Part shown: piece by piece, positions 1 through 7,902 of the stretch
How positions within the stretch are numbered: the first letter of the stretch is position 1
Layout of the letters: each line of letters starts with the position of its first letter
Assembly (NCBI GenBank): GCA_024398955.1
Contig: JAKSIG010000019.1
Span: forward strand, 1 to 50,166
DNA: 50,166 nucleotides
Direction: 5' to 3'
Source: Fibrobacter sp.
GTDB taxonomy: Bacteria; Fibrobacterota; Fibrobacteria; Fibrobacterales; Fibrobacteraceae
Position numbers and translations under genes: made by a program
The notes under the pieces: generated by a model
Seen by the model: only the letters and a program-made list of their open reading frames with translations
Database searches by the model: none
Told to the model about the DNA's origin: nothing

Positions 1-20
1 TGGGCCGTCACTAAGCACAT
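1..20 (-). CDS. 5' end of an unidentified gene (partial)
   Basis: A minus-strand ATG at 20..18 is preceded by AAGGA at 28-32 with a 7-base gap, a well placed ribosome-binding site. Only about six codons (M C L V T A) lie in the window, so the product cannot be recognised. It sits downstream of a good promoter at 86-113, and the intervening leader can form a hairpin (arms 43-49 and 54-61). A different reading frame through the leader (codons for IREVLEKIEGIGDV) is also open but has no ATG, so the start is uncertain. Confidence 0.35.
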
Positions 21-85
21 CTCCGATTCCTTCAATCTTCTCGAGAACCTCTCGGATTCTCGCAGTCCCTTTCGGAACGACGCCA

Positions 86-113
86 ATTATAGAATTTTGC
101 AGAATGTTTGCAA
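86..113 (-). promoter_or_regulatory. Sigma-70 promoter for the gene leaving the window
   Basis: On the minus strand there is a -35 like TTGCAA (108-113), a 16-base spacer, and a perfect -10 TATAAT (86-91). Transcription would begin near position 79, giving a leader of about 60 bases before the ATG at 20. The stretch 114-210 between this promoter and miaA is AT-rich with an imperfect hairpin near 176-195 (GAGTC/GACTC arms) that may end miaA transcription. I see no gene there. Confidence 0.55.
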
Positions 114-210
114 GGCCTCTTTTACAAAAAATCGCTGTTTTTTTGCTGTTTTTTCCAAAAAACGGAAAACACACGAGTCGTTCGCGAGCAACTCCCGACC
201 ATTTCACAAA

Positions 211-1113
211 CTATTCACAATTATTTTCGTAGGCCTTTTGAAAAACGCTCTTCTTATCCGGATTTTTCATGTCAATAGGGATACAATCCAACTGCCAACG
301 GAACCAAGTAAGCTGTCTTTTGGCGTAATTTCGCGTTTTCTGCTTGACATTTTCTACAATGGCGTCAATATCAGTCTGTTTTTTCGCCTGCAACAGCTCC
401 CGATAGCCCAAACTTTGCCATGCCGGGGCATCCAGGGGCACCGTTTTAGCCAACTCACGACATTCATCCAACCAGCCGTATTCCATCATCAGGTCTACGC
501 GCTTGTTGATGCGATTGTAGAGGTCATCCCTATTTCGTTCCAAAGAAAATACAGGGATTTTACCGATACCGCCTTCGCGTTCTTTCTGGAATTCAGACAA
601 CTTGCGTCCCGTAGCCAAACAAACTTCAAGAACCCGCGTTATTCGCTGCACGTTTCCTGGAACGACCTTTTCCATAGCCTCGGGGTCTAGGGCACAAGCT
701 TGTCTGTAAGCAGCTTCTACCCCACCGCGAGCAACCTGCATTTCAAGAGACTTGCGAAAGTCAGGGTCAATTTCTGGGATTTTAGGAAGGCCTAGCATAA
801 GACTTTGTACATAAAGTCCTGTCCCCCCAACAAGGATAAAATTCTTGTTTGAATTTTCACCCACAAGTTCTTTTACAAGCCTGCAGAACGCACCTGCTGA
901 AAACACCTCTGTAGGCGAAAGGAAATCCACAAGATGGTGCGGCACGCGAGCCAAACTCTTTGCATCAGGTTGAGCAGTTCCAATAGAGAACCCTCTATAA
1001 ATTTGTCTAGAATCCACACCAATGATTTCGGCGTTGTAATGTTCCGCAAGTTCCAGAGAGAACCTGGATTTACCAATTCCAGTGGCACCAACCAAGGCAA
1101 ATAAAATAGACAT
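211..1113 (-). CDS. miaA: tRNA dimethylallyltransferase MiaA
   Basis: MiaA transfers a dimethylallyl group from DMAPP to the N6 of A37 in tRNAs that read UNN codons; it is cytoplasmic. The protein opens with the P-loop GATGIGKS near residue 10, followed by the family motifs VDSRQIYRG and PHHLVDFLSP, and later VGGTGLY and the substrate region RITRVLEV. With about 300 residues it has the usual length. An in-frame TTG exists at 1122, but the ATG at 1113 (MSILFALVG) places the P-loop normally and is preferred; no clear Shine-Dalgarno is seen for either. It is divergent from the gene at 1146, and the 32-base gap must hold both promoters. Confidence 0.95.
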   Translation of the reverse strand: MSILFALVGATGIGKSRFSLELAEHYNAEIIGVDSRQIYRGFSIGTAQPDAKSLARVPHHLVDFLSPTEVFSAGAFCRLVKELVGENSNKNFILVGGTGLYVQSLMLGLPKIPEIDPDFRKSLEMQVARGGVEAAYRQACALDPEAMEKVVPGNVQRITRVLEVCLATGRKLSEFQKEREGGIGKIPVFSLERNRDDLYNRINKRVDLMMEYGWLDECRELAKTVPLDAPAWQSLGYRELLQAKKQTDIDAIVENVKQKTRNYAKRQLTWFRWQLDCIPIDMKNPDKKSVFQKAYENNCE

Positions 1114-1145
1114 GCAAGGCAATGTAGTTATATTTTATTCCTAGA

Positions 1146-2282
1146 ATGAGAAAGTATAAACACATTGTCGCCATTATCATAGTTCTTGCAGTAATGATTT
1201 TCGGGGGATTATTCGTTCTGCCAAGAATCGCCCTATTGCAAGACGAACACGCGGATCTCGCATCTAGCGAGACCGTCGCAGATTCCGCATCAGCAATTGC
1301 AGATCAAGCAGATTCGACTTCCATCGCAGAAGACTCGCTTTCCTTTGAAGAAAAAATGCAACAGGAACTGCAGGTTCTCAAGACCGATTACAGCAAGCGC
1401 AAGAAGCGCTACATTTGGACTCTTGGCAGGGGAAAGACAATCATTGTATACCTGCTGCAAGTGCAAAGATTCATCAACAAGGCCGGCGGCGAAATTCTTC
1501 ACATGGAAGAAATCTTTGATGAACGTAGTTCCGCTTTTCAGACGGCTCAGGTGGATATGCTAAAGCCCTCTGGAGACACACTGAAACTGGAATTGCAAGT
1601 TTCCGAAAGCATCTTTAGAGACGACGCATCGATGCTAGCGGTAGCCTTCCAGGTCACGAGCCTCACCCCTGAGTTAATTGTCGCATTGAACCAGCTGGAC
1701 TACCCTTACGATTTACTCATCCCCCCCTTTGGTATGGGCGAAGGATTCTATCCTGACTTGGACAAAGTAAAGAACAAGGAACTGGTGCTCTGGCTGACAA
1801 TGGAATCCATTCGCTTGAACAAGGTCCATAACAAATTAAGGCCTCTCCGCATACATCATACAGAAGAACAAATTGAACTTGTCATTGACGATGCCAAAAA
1901 GCTGGTACCAAGCGCAGTCGGTATAGTATCCCGTTTTGGGGAGCAGGCTGTTGAACACAAACAGCTTCTACAGGCAATTTTAAAACCCGCCGAAAAGAAC
2001 AGGCTCTGGTTCCTAGACGCAACTATGAACCAGCTCTCGAAAGTTGGCGAAGCCTGCAAGGATCTTTCTATTCAATGTAAGGCATCAAACCCTTACAACC
2101 CTGACAACAGCGCCCTTTCCGACTATATGAGAAGCAAGATGCGCGAATCTACAAAGAAGGGACTTGCCGTGATGATCATCCCCCTAACTCTAGATAATGT
2201 AGAGAAGTTAAGCGACCTTTCTTCTAGGGCAAAAAATCAGGGAACTTCTCTAGTAAATTTATCTACATTTATGAAGTATTGA
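1146..2282 (+). CDS. Degenerate divergent-polysaccharide-deacetylase-like membrane-anchored protein
   Basis: This 378-residue protein has an N-terminal signal anchor (about residues 7-27) and a Ser/Ala/Asp-rich linker to about 70. The C-terminal half resembles the YibQ-type divergent polysaccharide deacetylase fold: a beta/alpha pattern with YPYDLLIPPFG, then VGIVSRFGEQAVE and a late WFLDA strand, which match the family's LAILPF, VGINNHMGS and LFFLDS segments. The metal-binding Asp/His motifs expected of an active deacetylase are not visible (no IDD motif, and NNHMGS is replaced by VSRFGE), so a non-catalytic periplasmic role is inferred. The gene lies only 13 bases before pdxJ and may be cotranscribed with it. 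The family assignment rests on pattern alone and is moderate. Confidence 0.5.
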   Translation: MRKYKHIVAIIIVLAVMIFGGLFVLPRIALLQDEHADLASSETVADSASAIADQADSTSIAEDSLSFEEKMQQELQVLKTDYSKRKKRYIWTLGRGKTIIVYLLQVQRFINKAGGEILHMEEIFDERSSAFQTAQVDMLKPSGDTLKLELQVSESIFRDDASMLAVAFQVTSLTPELIVALNQLDYPYDLLIPPFGMGEGFYPDLDKVKNKELVLWLTMESIRLNKVHNKLRPLRIHHTEEQIELVIDDAKKLVPSAVGIVSRFGEQAVEHKQLLQAILKPAEKNRLWFLDATMNQLSKVGEACKDLSIQCKASNPYNPDNSALSDYMRSKMRESTKKGLAVMIIPLTLDNVEKLSDLSSRAKNQGTSLVNLSTFMKY

Positions 2283-2295
2283 TAAGGAGCCTCGT

Positions 2296-3033
2296 ATGAC
2301 AGTAAAGCTGGGTTTTAACGTAGACCATATTGCCACCATCCGTGAAGCTCGCAAAATTTGCGAACCAGATCCTGTTGCAGCAGCAGTCATTGCAGAACTG
2401 GCTGGCGTAGGCGGCATTACCGCACACCTCCGCGAAGACAAACGTCATATTCAGGACAGAGACGTACGAATGCTCCGCGGAACTGTTACCACCAAGATGA
2501 ATCTTGAAATGGTCCCGTCCCAGGAAATGTTACAGATGGCAATAAACAATCAGCCGGATACTGTAACATTCGTTCCCGAAGTTCATTCCGACTATTCTAC
2601 CGAAGACGGTCTCAACGTTGCAGCAAAGGCAACGGAGTTGACCAAGCCTGCAATGACCCTCAAAAGTAACGACATTGCAGTCGGCGTATTTATCGACCCC
2701 GAAACAGAACAGGTGAAAGCAGCAAAGAAGATTGGCGCCGACTTCGTGGAATTTAATACCGGCAAGTATGCAACATCCTGCACTCTAGGAAGCCGCGAAG
2801 AAATCGAACGCGAAATTTCCGCCCTAGAAGACATGACTGTCCTCGCCCGCAAGTACGGCCTTAAGGTAAAGGCAGGACGCGGCCTAAACTACCGCAACGT
2901 TTCTGCAATTGCCGCCATCGAAGGCATTGACGAATTGGTCATAGGCCATAGCATCGTTAGCAAGGCAGTAATGGTCGGTATGGACCGCGCCATTAAGGAC
3001 ATGCTGGAACTGATAAAGGACGCCTCCAAGTAG
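2296..3033 (+). CDS. pdxJ: Pyridoxine 5'-phosphate synthase PdxJ
   Basis: PdxJ condenses 3-amino-2-oxopropyl phosphate with 1-deoxyxylulose 5-phosphate, the ring-closing step of DXP-dependent vitamin B6 synthesis. The sequence is a textbook family member of 245 residues: the N-terminal strand LGFNVDHIATIREAR, ITAHLREDKRHIQDRD with the conserved His/Arg residues, TFVPE near 96, VSVFIDP-like AVGVFIDPE, VEFNTGKYA, and KAGRGLNY then ELVIGHSIV at the phosphate-binding end. A strong AAGGAG (2284-2289) lies 6 bases before the ATG. It directly follows the deacetylase-like gene, and its stop codon falls inside a terminator hairpin. Confidence 0.97.
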   Translation: MTVKLGFNVDHIATIREARKICEPDPVAAAVIAELAGVGGITAHLREDKRHIQDRDVRMLRGTVTTKMNLEMVPSQEMLQMAINNQPDTVTFVPEVHSDYSTEDGLNVAAKATELTKPAMTLKSNDIAVGVFIDPETEQVKAAKKIGADFVEFNTGKYATSCTLGSREEIEREISALEDMTVLARKYGLKVKAGRGLNYRNVSAIAAIEGIDELVIGHSIVSKAVMVGMDRAIKDMLELIKDASK

Positions 3034-3045
3034 GTAGCGTCCTTT
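3015..3045. terminator. Bidirectional terminator between pdxJ and truA
   Basis: AAAGGACGC (3015-3023) and GCGTCCTTT (3037-3045) form a perfect 9-bp stem with a 13-base loop containing the pdxJ stop codon. The U-run is short, but the symmetrical A/T ends allow it to serve both converging genes. Confidence 0.55.
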
Positions 3046-3066
3046 AAATTCTTAAAAAATCCAAAG

Positions 3067-3819
3067 CTAATAGTCCTTGTACTCTACGTTTTCAAGGACA
3101 AGACCCTGAGGGGGAGCCCATGTGCGCTCTCCCTTAAAATTTTTTTCAAAAATCTGATTGACCGTACCCAGCGGAAGCTTGCCTCTACCTACATCATAAA
3201 GTGTTCCCACCATGGCGCGAACTTGACGGTGCAGGAATCGGTTCCCCTTAATGTGGAACATGCAACTCCAATCGTTCAGACGTTCCAGACGGAATTCCGT
3301 GAGAATGCAGTCAGTAGGCTTGCCATCATTACGAGGAATGCAAAAGTCAATGAAATCGTGATGTCCCAAAAATGACTCAGCCTCCTTAGCCATGACATCT
3401 AGATCTAAATGCTGCGAGCCGCATTCCCATCCAAAATCTCGAAGCAATGCCACCGGACGAGTGTACATGGTGTACTGGTAGTACCTGCAGGTGGCGTCAA
3501 AACGAGAATGAAATTCAGGGTCGCAAGGCTGCAAATCACGAATGCGAATAAGACGTTTAGTCAAACCATTGATGGAATTAACCGTACGAACTAAATCCAG
3601 TTCACCATCAAAGTCAAAATGCACACATTGACCGCGAGCATGAACTCCCGTATCTGTACGACCAGAACCGGTAATACGGATAGGAGCGCGAAGTGCAATA
3701 GTAAACGCTTCTTCTAATGCAGACTGTACAGTTACAAACTTAAGCTTGCCGCCTTCATTCTGAGCCTGCCAACCATGGAAGGCACTTCCCAGATATTCGC
3801 ATCGGAAGCGATAACGCAT
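3067..3819 (-). CDS. truA: tRNA pseudouridine synthase TruA
   Basis: TruA isomerises uridines 38-40 in the anticodon stem of many tRNAs. The 250-residue protein has the N-terminal YLGSAFHGWQ strand, the catalytic motif SGRTDTGVHA near residue 55 (the Asp is the nucleophile), FHSRFDATCRYYQY and the C-terminal GNRFLHRQVRAMVGTL. Length and motif order are normal. The start ATG overlaps the stop of the upstream gene by one base (TAATG), so translation is coupled and the two form an operon. Confidence 0.97.
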   Translation of the reverse strand: MRYRFRCEYLGSAFHGWQAQNEGGKLKFVTVQSALEEAFTIALRAPIRITGSGRTDTGVHARGQCVHFDFDGELDLVRTVNSINGLTKRLIRIRDLQPCDPEFHSRFDATCRYYQYTMYTRPVALLRDFGWECGSQHLDLDVMAKEAESFLGHHDFIDFCIPRNDGKPTDCILTEFRLERLNDWSCMFHIKGNRFLHRQVRAMVGTLYDVGRGKLPLGTVNQIFEKNFKGERTWAPPQGLVLENVEYKDY

Positions 3820-4835
3820 TAGGCTTGGGCTTCCTTAATGATTGCTTCCACCTTTTCTTGGGGAAGTTTCATCTGGGAAGCGATTGCGGAAGCAGGAAAG
3901 CCACGGCGGGATAGCTGAAGGATTCTCAACTTTTCCGATGCTTCACGGTCAAAACGAGATGTTTCCAGCGGGCTGCTGCCCTGCAGGTTAGGATCGCCCG
4001 TTACATTACGGCTCTGAGCACGCAGTTTCATAGTGCGTTCACGAGAAAGACCGCGAGGAGCACGAAGCACGTCAGAAAGGTTCTGCATAGCAGATGTAAT
4101 TCGTTCTTTGGCGGTAGGACGAAGCGTAGGCTTAGAACCCGGATACCCAGTCAAAATCTTGTTTTCAGGAACACCATTTTCATCTTCAAAGGCGACCTTA
4201 GGTTCGGCAGCGTCCTGGGCAGACGGTTCGGCGGACACATCCTCAGAAGATCCTCTTTCCAGCTGTTCCTGAGCCAAGGTTTCACGTTTCTGGGCAGCAT
4301 ATTCTTCTGCATCAGCAATAATGGAACGCTTCTTAGGACGAGGACGCGGGGCCAATGTAGTCGCATCGTCCATATCAGCCTTGGCTTCCTTGAAACGTTC
4401 AGCCTTTACGGCTTCCATTCGGCGGGTGACAATTTCTTTATGGCGCTTAAGGACGAGCACCAGTACAACAATGCAGAGTATAACGGCAGCGACACCGCCA
4501 ACAATCCACATAATAACGTCGGAAGACATACCTGCAATTTTACCATCCGGAGCAGGTTCCGAAGAATTATCGTCTGCAACAGGTTCAGCAGGAGTGGCAC
4601 GCATGGCCGACAGATCGCTCCATGCATTTTCCAACTCTGCACGAATGGAAATCTGATCGGAAGGCGAATTTTGTGCATTCCAGAGGGCTATTTCAAGGGA
4701 ATCAATCTTTGCACGAGCTTTCAGATAGGCATCGGCATCAAAGGACGACCTGGAACCGGAAAAATCAACAACCAAATATGCGGCCAGGCAACAGACCAGG
4801 ACCAGCAAAACAATAGGTGCTAAAAACTTCTTCAT
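3819..4835 (-). CDS. Two-TM protein with a C-terminal helix-turn-helix-like tail
   Basis: I do not recognise this protein as a named family. With the ATG at 4835 it has 338 residues: a hydrophobic helix at about 5-24, a periplasmic stretch predicted partly helical, a second hydrophobic segment near 105-131 (MWIVGGVAAVILCIVVLVLVL), and a long charged cytoplasmic part with many Arg/Lys/Pro/Ala. The last 30 residues (SRRGFPASAIASQMKLPQEK and onward) read like a sigma-factor-type helix-turn-helix, as in membrane-anchored DUF2802-like proteins. An upstream ATG at 4886 would add 17 residues; neither start has a clear ribosome-binding site, and the signal anchor favours 4835. It is coupled to truA by a TAATG overlap. 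Confidence 0.65.
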   Translation of the reverse strand: MKKFLAPIVLLVLVCCLAAYLVVDFSGSRSSFDADAYLKARAKIDSLEIALWNAQNSPSDQISIRAELENAWSDLSAMRATPAEPVADDNSSEPAPDGKIAGMSSDVIMWIVGGVAAVILCIVVLVLVLKRHKEIVTRRMEAVKAERFKEAKADMDDATTLAPRPRPKKRSIIADAEEYAAQKRETLAQEQLERGSSEDVSAEPSAQDAAEPKVAFEDENGVPENKILTGYPGSKPTLRPTAKERITSAMQNLSDVLRAPRGLSRERTMKLRAQSRNVTGDPNLQGSSPLETSRFDREASEKLRILQLSRRGFPASAIASQMKLPQEKVEAIIKEAQA

Positions 4836-5053
4836 ATACACAAATCTAGTAAATTCAGCGACAGAACGCAAACGAGCATCAGCCATAACTATATGATATT
4901 CAATGATTTACGCGTTTTCTCGAAAAATTATGATGAAAAGCACATTGAGAATTTCACAACACTTGTTTTTCGCCATATACGAAAAAAGTTGTCTACCCCA
5001 TCAAAACTTTATAACTTTAGGCTCAAGAACTCTTTGTTCTCCTCCTAACCCCC

Positions 5054-5091
5054 AAAAAGAACACCTCGGCGCAAGCTGAGGTGTTCTTTTT
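5054..5091. terminator. Strong bidirectional hairpin terminator
   Basis: AAAAAGAACACCTC (5054-5067) pairs perfectly with GAGGTGTTCTTTTT (5078-5091) around a 10-base loop. It has T-runs on both strands. No gene reads into it from the left on the plus strand, so it may end an unannotated short transcript in 4887-5050, where I see only AT-rich DNA. Confidence 0.7.
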
Positions 5092-5099
5092 GATGCAAA

Positions 5100-5166
5100 G
5101 GGCGGGGCCTCCCCGCCCCCACCTAAAGGTGGCCATGCGCACTAAGGCAACGGAGTTGCCAAGTGC
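5100..5166. repeat. Three consecutive perfect palindromes
   Basis: Back-to-back hairpins fill this stretch: GGGCGGGG/CCCCGCCC (5100-5107, 5111-5118), CCACCT/AGGTGG (5119-5124, 5127-5132) and a two-part stem GCACT + GGCAAC / GTTGCC + AGTGC (5139-5166). No coding sequence explains it. The G+C is far above the flanking DNA. The remaining 5167-5240 shows no gene. Confidence 0.6.
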
Positions 5167-5241
5167 TGTCCGCTCTGGATTCCCACCCCTTCCTTCATCA
5201 AGGCAAATGTTTTCGCGGTTATGGGCGAAAGCATTTTACAG

Positions 5242-5267
5242 AAAAAGGGGCCGGTTTTCGGCCCCTT
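5242..5267 (-). terminator. Terminator of the GGDEF-MMPL operon
   Basis: AAGGGGCCG (5245-5253) and CGGCCCCTT (5259-5267) form a 9-bp GC-rich stem with a 5-base loop. On the minus strand it is followed by a run of T, 30 bases past the stop of the MMPL gene. Confidence 0.85.
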
Positions 5268-5296
5268 AACAAACTGCCTTGACAGTTAACTGTTCA

Positions 5297-7885
5297 TTAC
5301 TGTTTTTTGCGTTTCAAGAACAGCAGGCTAAAGAATACTGTAAAGATGAGCGAGGCGACCAAGAAAGCCAAAATTGACGTTACAGCCAATTCACCAATGG
5401 TACGAAGCCCCTTGTGCTCAACGCCCAAGGCACCGGCAAAGCCTGCAGCCGTCGTCACGGAACTTGCCATCACCAAACGGCCAATGTTGTCAATCAAAGT
5501 TCGTACAGACATATTCTGGTCTTGTGTCCACCCCACCAGCAAATGGATCGTTGAGTCAATGGCCAAGCCTAATACGGCAGGAACAACAACGACATTGTAG
5601 ATGCCAATATGGCCTACACCGAGAACCACATTAATCACACCCAACAGCCCTGCACTCCACACAAGGCCGATAATCAGAGAGCCCGCTGAAATTACCACCA
5701 GATTCAGCTTTCTAAGCGAAAGTGCAAGAATGATGATAATAACGATCAAGACAACAAAAGCCATTCGTACAGAATCGTACTTGACAGCTCGAACCACGTC
5801 TGCCAAAATGAACTGGCTGCTGAACACCTTCAACTTTTCACCGCCAAATTCCCAATGGCCATAGCGATCCTGCCAGGCAGCAGCTTCTCGGGCATCGGAA
5901 CTATTATAACGACCGTAAATAAAGCCAATACGTCCAACGGAACCATCCTTTTCGCGAAGCAGATCGCTAGCCCATTCCGGCAAGGAATCCACTGTAAACG
6001 GATGCACCTCTTCGGCCAGGTTTCTGAGGGTTGCGATATTAACACTATCGTCACCAGTAGCACGATCAAAGACTCGGGCTTCCGCAAGGTCTCGAATTTC
6101 TTCGATGATTTCCATACGAGCTTCCTGATCCTTTTCAGAAGGCAGGAACGTCTTCAAGGTAAGGAAGCTGCGAAGTGTGGAATCCTTTTCCTGGTGCATG
6201 CGGACCATTAGGGTATCATACAGGGAATCCAGCAGTTCTGCACGGGTCGCCATGACGGCTGCAGGAGTCGAACTCTTACGGTTTGAAGCAAGAGCATTTC
6301 CTGTACTAATTGACTTCTTGACATTCTCCACGTTCTCCACATTTTCTTTAGGCGGACGGCGAAGGTTTTTGAAATTGTATTCAAATTCCAGATTCGGCAA
6401 GAAGCAAACAAGAACCAAGGTAACAACGCCGGCAACAACAGCAATACGCTTGAAGAAACCTTCAATTTTACTATCGCTCCAGGCCTTGGGGAAGAATGTA
6501 TTGCGCGGTCGAGGCGGCAAGCCTCCTGCAACAAAAATGAATACCGGCATAGCGAGCATGGCAGAGGCAAAGCTAAAGAAAATACCCACAGCCGAAATCA
6601 CGCCGAATTCATAAAAACCGACAAACTTTGCGATAAGCAAGGAAAGAAGTCCTGCAATCGTAGTCAGTGCCGCAAGAGCCATAGGCTGCATCAAGTGAGA
6701 CACAGTCTTTTCCATAGCAACCTTCAAATCGCCACATTCGGTATACCAGCGTTGGCAAGTTCCCATAAAGTGAATAGAATAGTCTACACCCATGCCAAGA
6801 ATAATGCTTGCAACCAGCACAGTGAAGGGGTTCAAGGCTCCATAGTACAAGGTGGTAAAGCACATTGCCAAAGAGCAAGCCAAGAGCACCTGAGCCAGCA
6901 TAATCAGCGGAGCCTTAATGGCACTACGGAAGAATACGGCTACAATCACGAAAATCAGAATGACGGCAATCACCATGGAAATGGTACTATCGCTCATAAT
7001 GTCATTCACTTCGTTCAGGCCTTCGTACGAACCTTCGACTGTCATTAAAACAGGCTGACCATAGTCAACGGAACTGAACTTCTGGAGAAGGGTATCAGAT
7101 CTTGTAAGAATGTGCTTGACGAAATCTACGTCAGTAGACGGACGCGTAAGTTTGCACTGGACAACACCATTGAAAAGCGTAGAGTCATGTTTGTCTTCGC
7201 CAATAAGACGTGTCTTAAGGTCCTTTGGAAGATTGCGTTTAGGGCCATCATCCTTGGCGACTTCTTCACTGCCGTTTGCATCTTTTTTTCTAAAGAACGA
7301 TTCAAAAGCATCGGCAGCTTCATCAGGAAGGCCAAGAGCCTGAGGAAGATTTGCATCGAACCAGACGCGTTCCTTCTTTTCGGACTCATTGCTATCGGCA
7401 ACCGCATCCATAAGATCCACCACCAGTGGACCGTTCTTACGGCCGATCTCCAGCTGGATATCTTCCAAGTTATCGCGAATGCGTTCCAGATGCTCTACAG
7501 GCAGATAAATCAGAGCATTCTTGGTAAAAAACGAGTTGTCGTTCATTACCTGAGGTTTGGAGATAATATCATCTTGCCAATTGTCATTGATGTACGCCTG
7601 AACGCTATCTTGCAAACGAGCTACAAGGTACGGATCCTTAGACTGGATCGCAATCATGAAGCGGTCTGTGCTACCAAAACGCTGATATGATTCTTCCAAA
7701 GCAATAACGCTAGGAGTTTCCTTGGGGAGCAAGGTAGCTAGGTCCGTGTGGATCTTCAACATGGTGGCTGTGGGAATTAAACTGGCAACAAGAATTACCA
7801 GAACTACCAACAGGCATTTCCATTTATTTTTTTCTACAAAATTTACGTAGCGTTCTGCAAAACGTTCAATCTTCTCTTGATTCAT
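5297..7885 (-). CDS. MMPL/RND-superfamily exporter
   Basis: This 862-residue inner-membrane protein has the RND/MMPL plan in duplicate: TM1 (about 23-43), a large periplasmic domain, a bundle of about five TM helices (about 305-465) beginning VIAVILIFVIVAVFFRSAIKA, then a second TM/periplasm/TM-bundle set ending near 855. GMGVDYSIHFMGT and LGLAIDSTIHLLVG are the paired TM4-like motifs carrying the Asp residues typical of proton-driven members. Such proteins export lipids, hopanoids or other hydrophobic compounds; the substrate cannot be read from sequence. An AGGAT box precedes the ATG. It follows the GGDEF-like gene by 17 bases on the same strand, so the two are very probably cotranscribed. 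Confidence 0.85.
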   Translation of the reverse strand: MNQEKIERFAERYVNFVEKNKWKCLLVVLVILVASLIPTATMLKIHTDLATLLPKETPSVIALEESYQRFGSTDRFMIAIQSKDPYLVARLQDSVQAYINDNWQDDIISKPQVMNDNSFFTKNALIYLPVEHLERIRDNLEDIQLEIGRKNGPLVVDLMDAVADSNESEKKERVWFDANLPQALGLPDEAADAFESFFRKKDANGSEEVAKDDGPKRNLPKDLKTRLIGEDKHDSTLFNGVVQCKLTRPSTDVDFVKHILTRSDTLLQKFSSVDYGQPVLMTVEGSYEGLNEVNDIMSDSTISMVIAVILIFVIVAVFFRSAIKAPLIMLAQVLLACSLAMCFTTLYYGALNPFTVLVASIILGMGVDYSIHFMGTCQRWYTECGDLKVAMEKTVSHLMQPMALAALTTIAGLLSLLIAKFVGFYEFGVISAVGIFFSFASAMLAMPVFIFVAGGLPPRPRNTFFPKAWSDSKIEGFFKRIAVVAGVVTLVLVCFLPNLEFEYNFKNLRRPPKENVENVENVKKSISTGNALASNRKSSTPAAVMATRAELLDSLYDTLMVRMHQEKDSTLRSFLTLKTFLPSEKDQEARMEIIEEIRDLAEARVFDRATGDDSVNIATLRNLAEEVHPFTVDSLPEWASDLLREKDGSVGRIGFIYGRYNSSDAREAAAWQDRYGHWEFGGEKLKVFSSQFILADVVRAVKYDSVRMAFVVLIVIIIILALSLRKLNLVVISAGSLIIGLVWSAGLLGVINVVLGVGHIGIYNVVVVPAVLGLAIDSTIHLLVGWTQDQNMSVRTLIDNIGRLVMASSVTTAAGFAGALGVEHKGLRTIGELAVTSILAFLVASLIFTVFFSLLFLKRKKQ

Positions 7886-7902
7886 TTTAAATCCTAACCA
7901 AA

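Noticed and set aside
97..690. A 197-codon frame on the plus strand over miaA
   Set aside because: Antisense to miaA; composition is not protein-like and miaA is clear.
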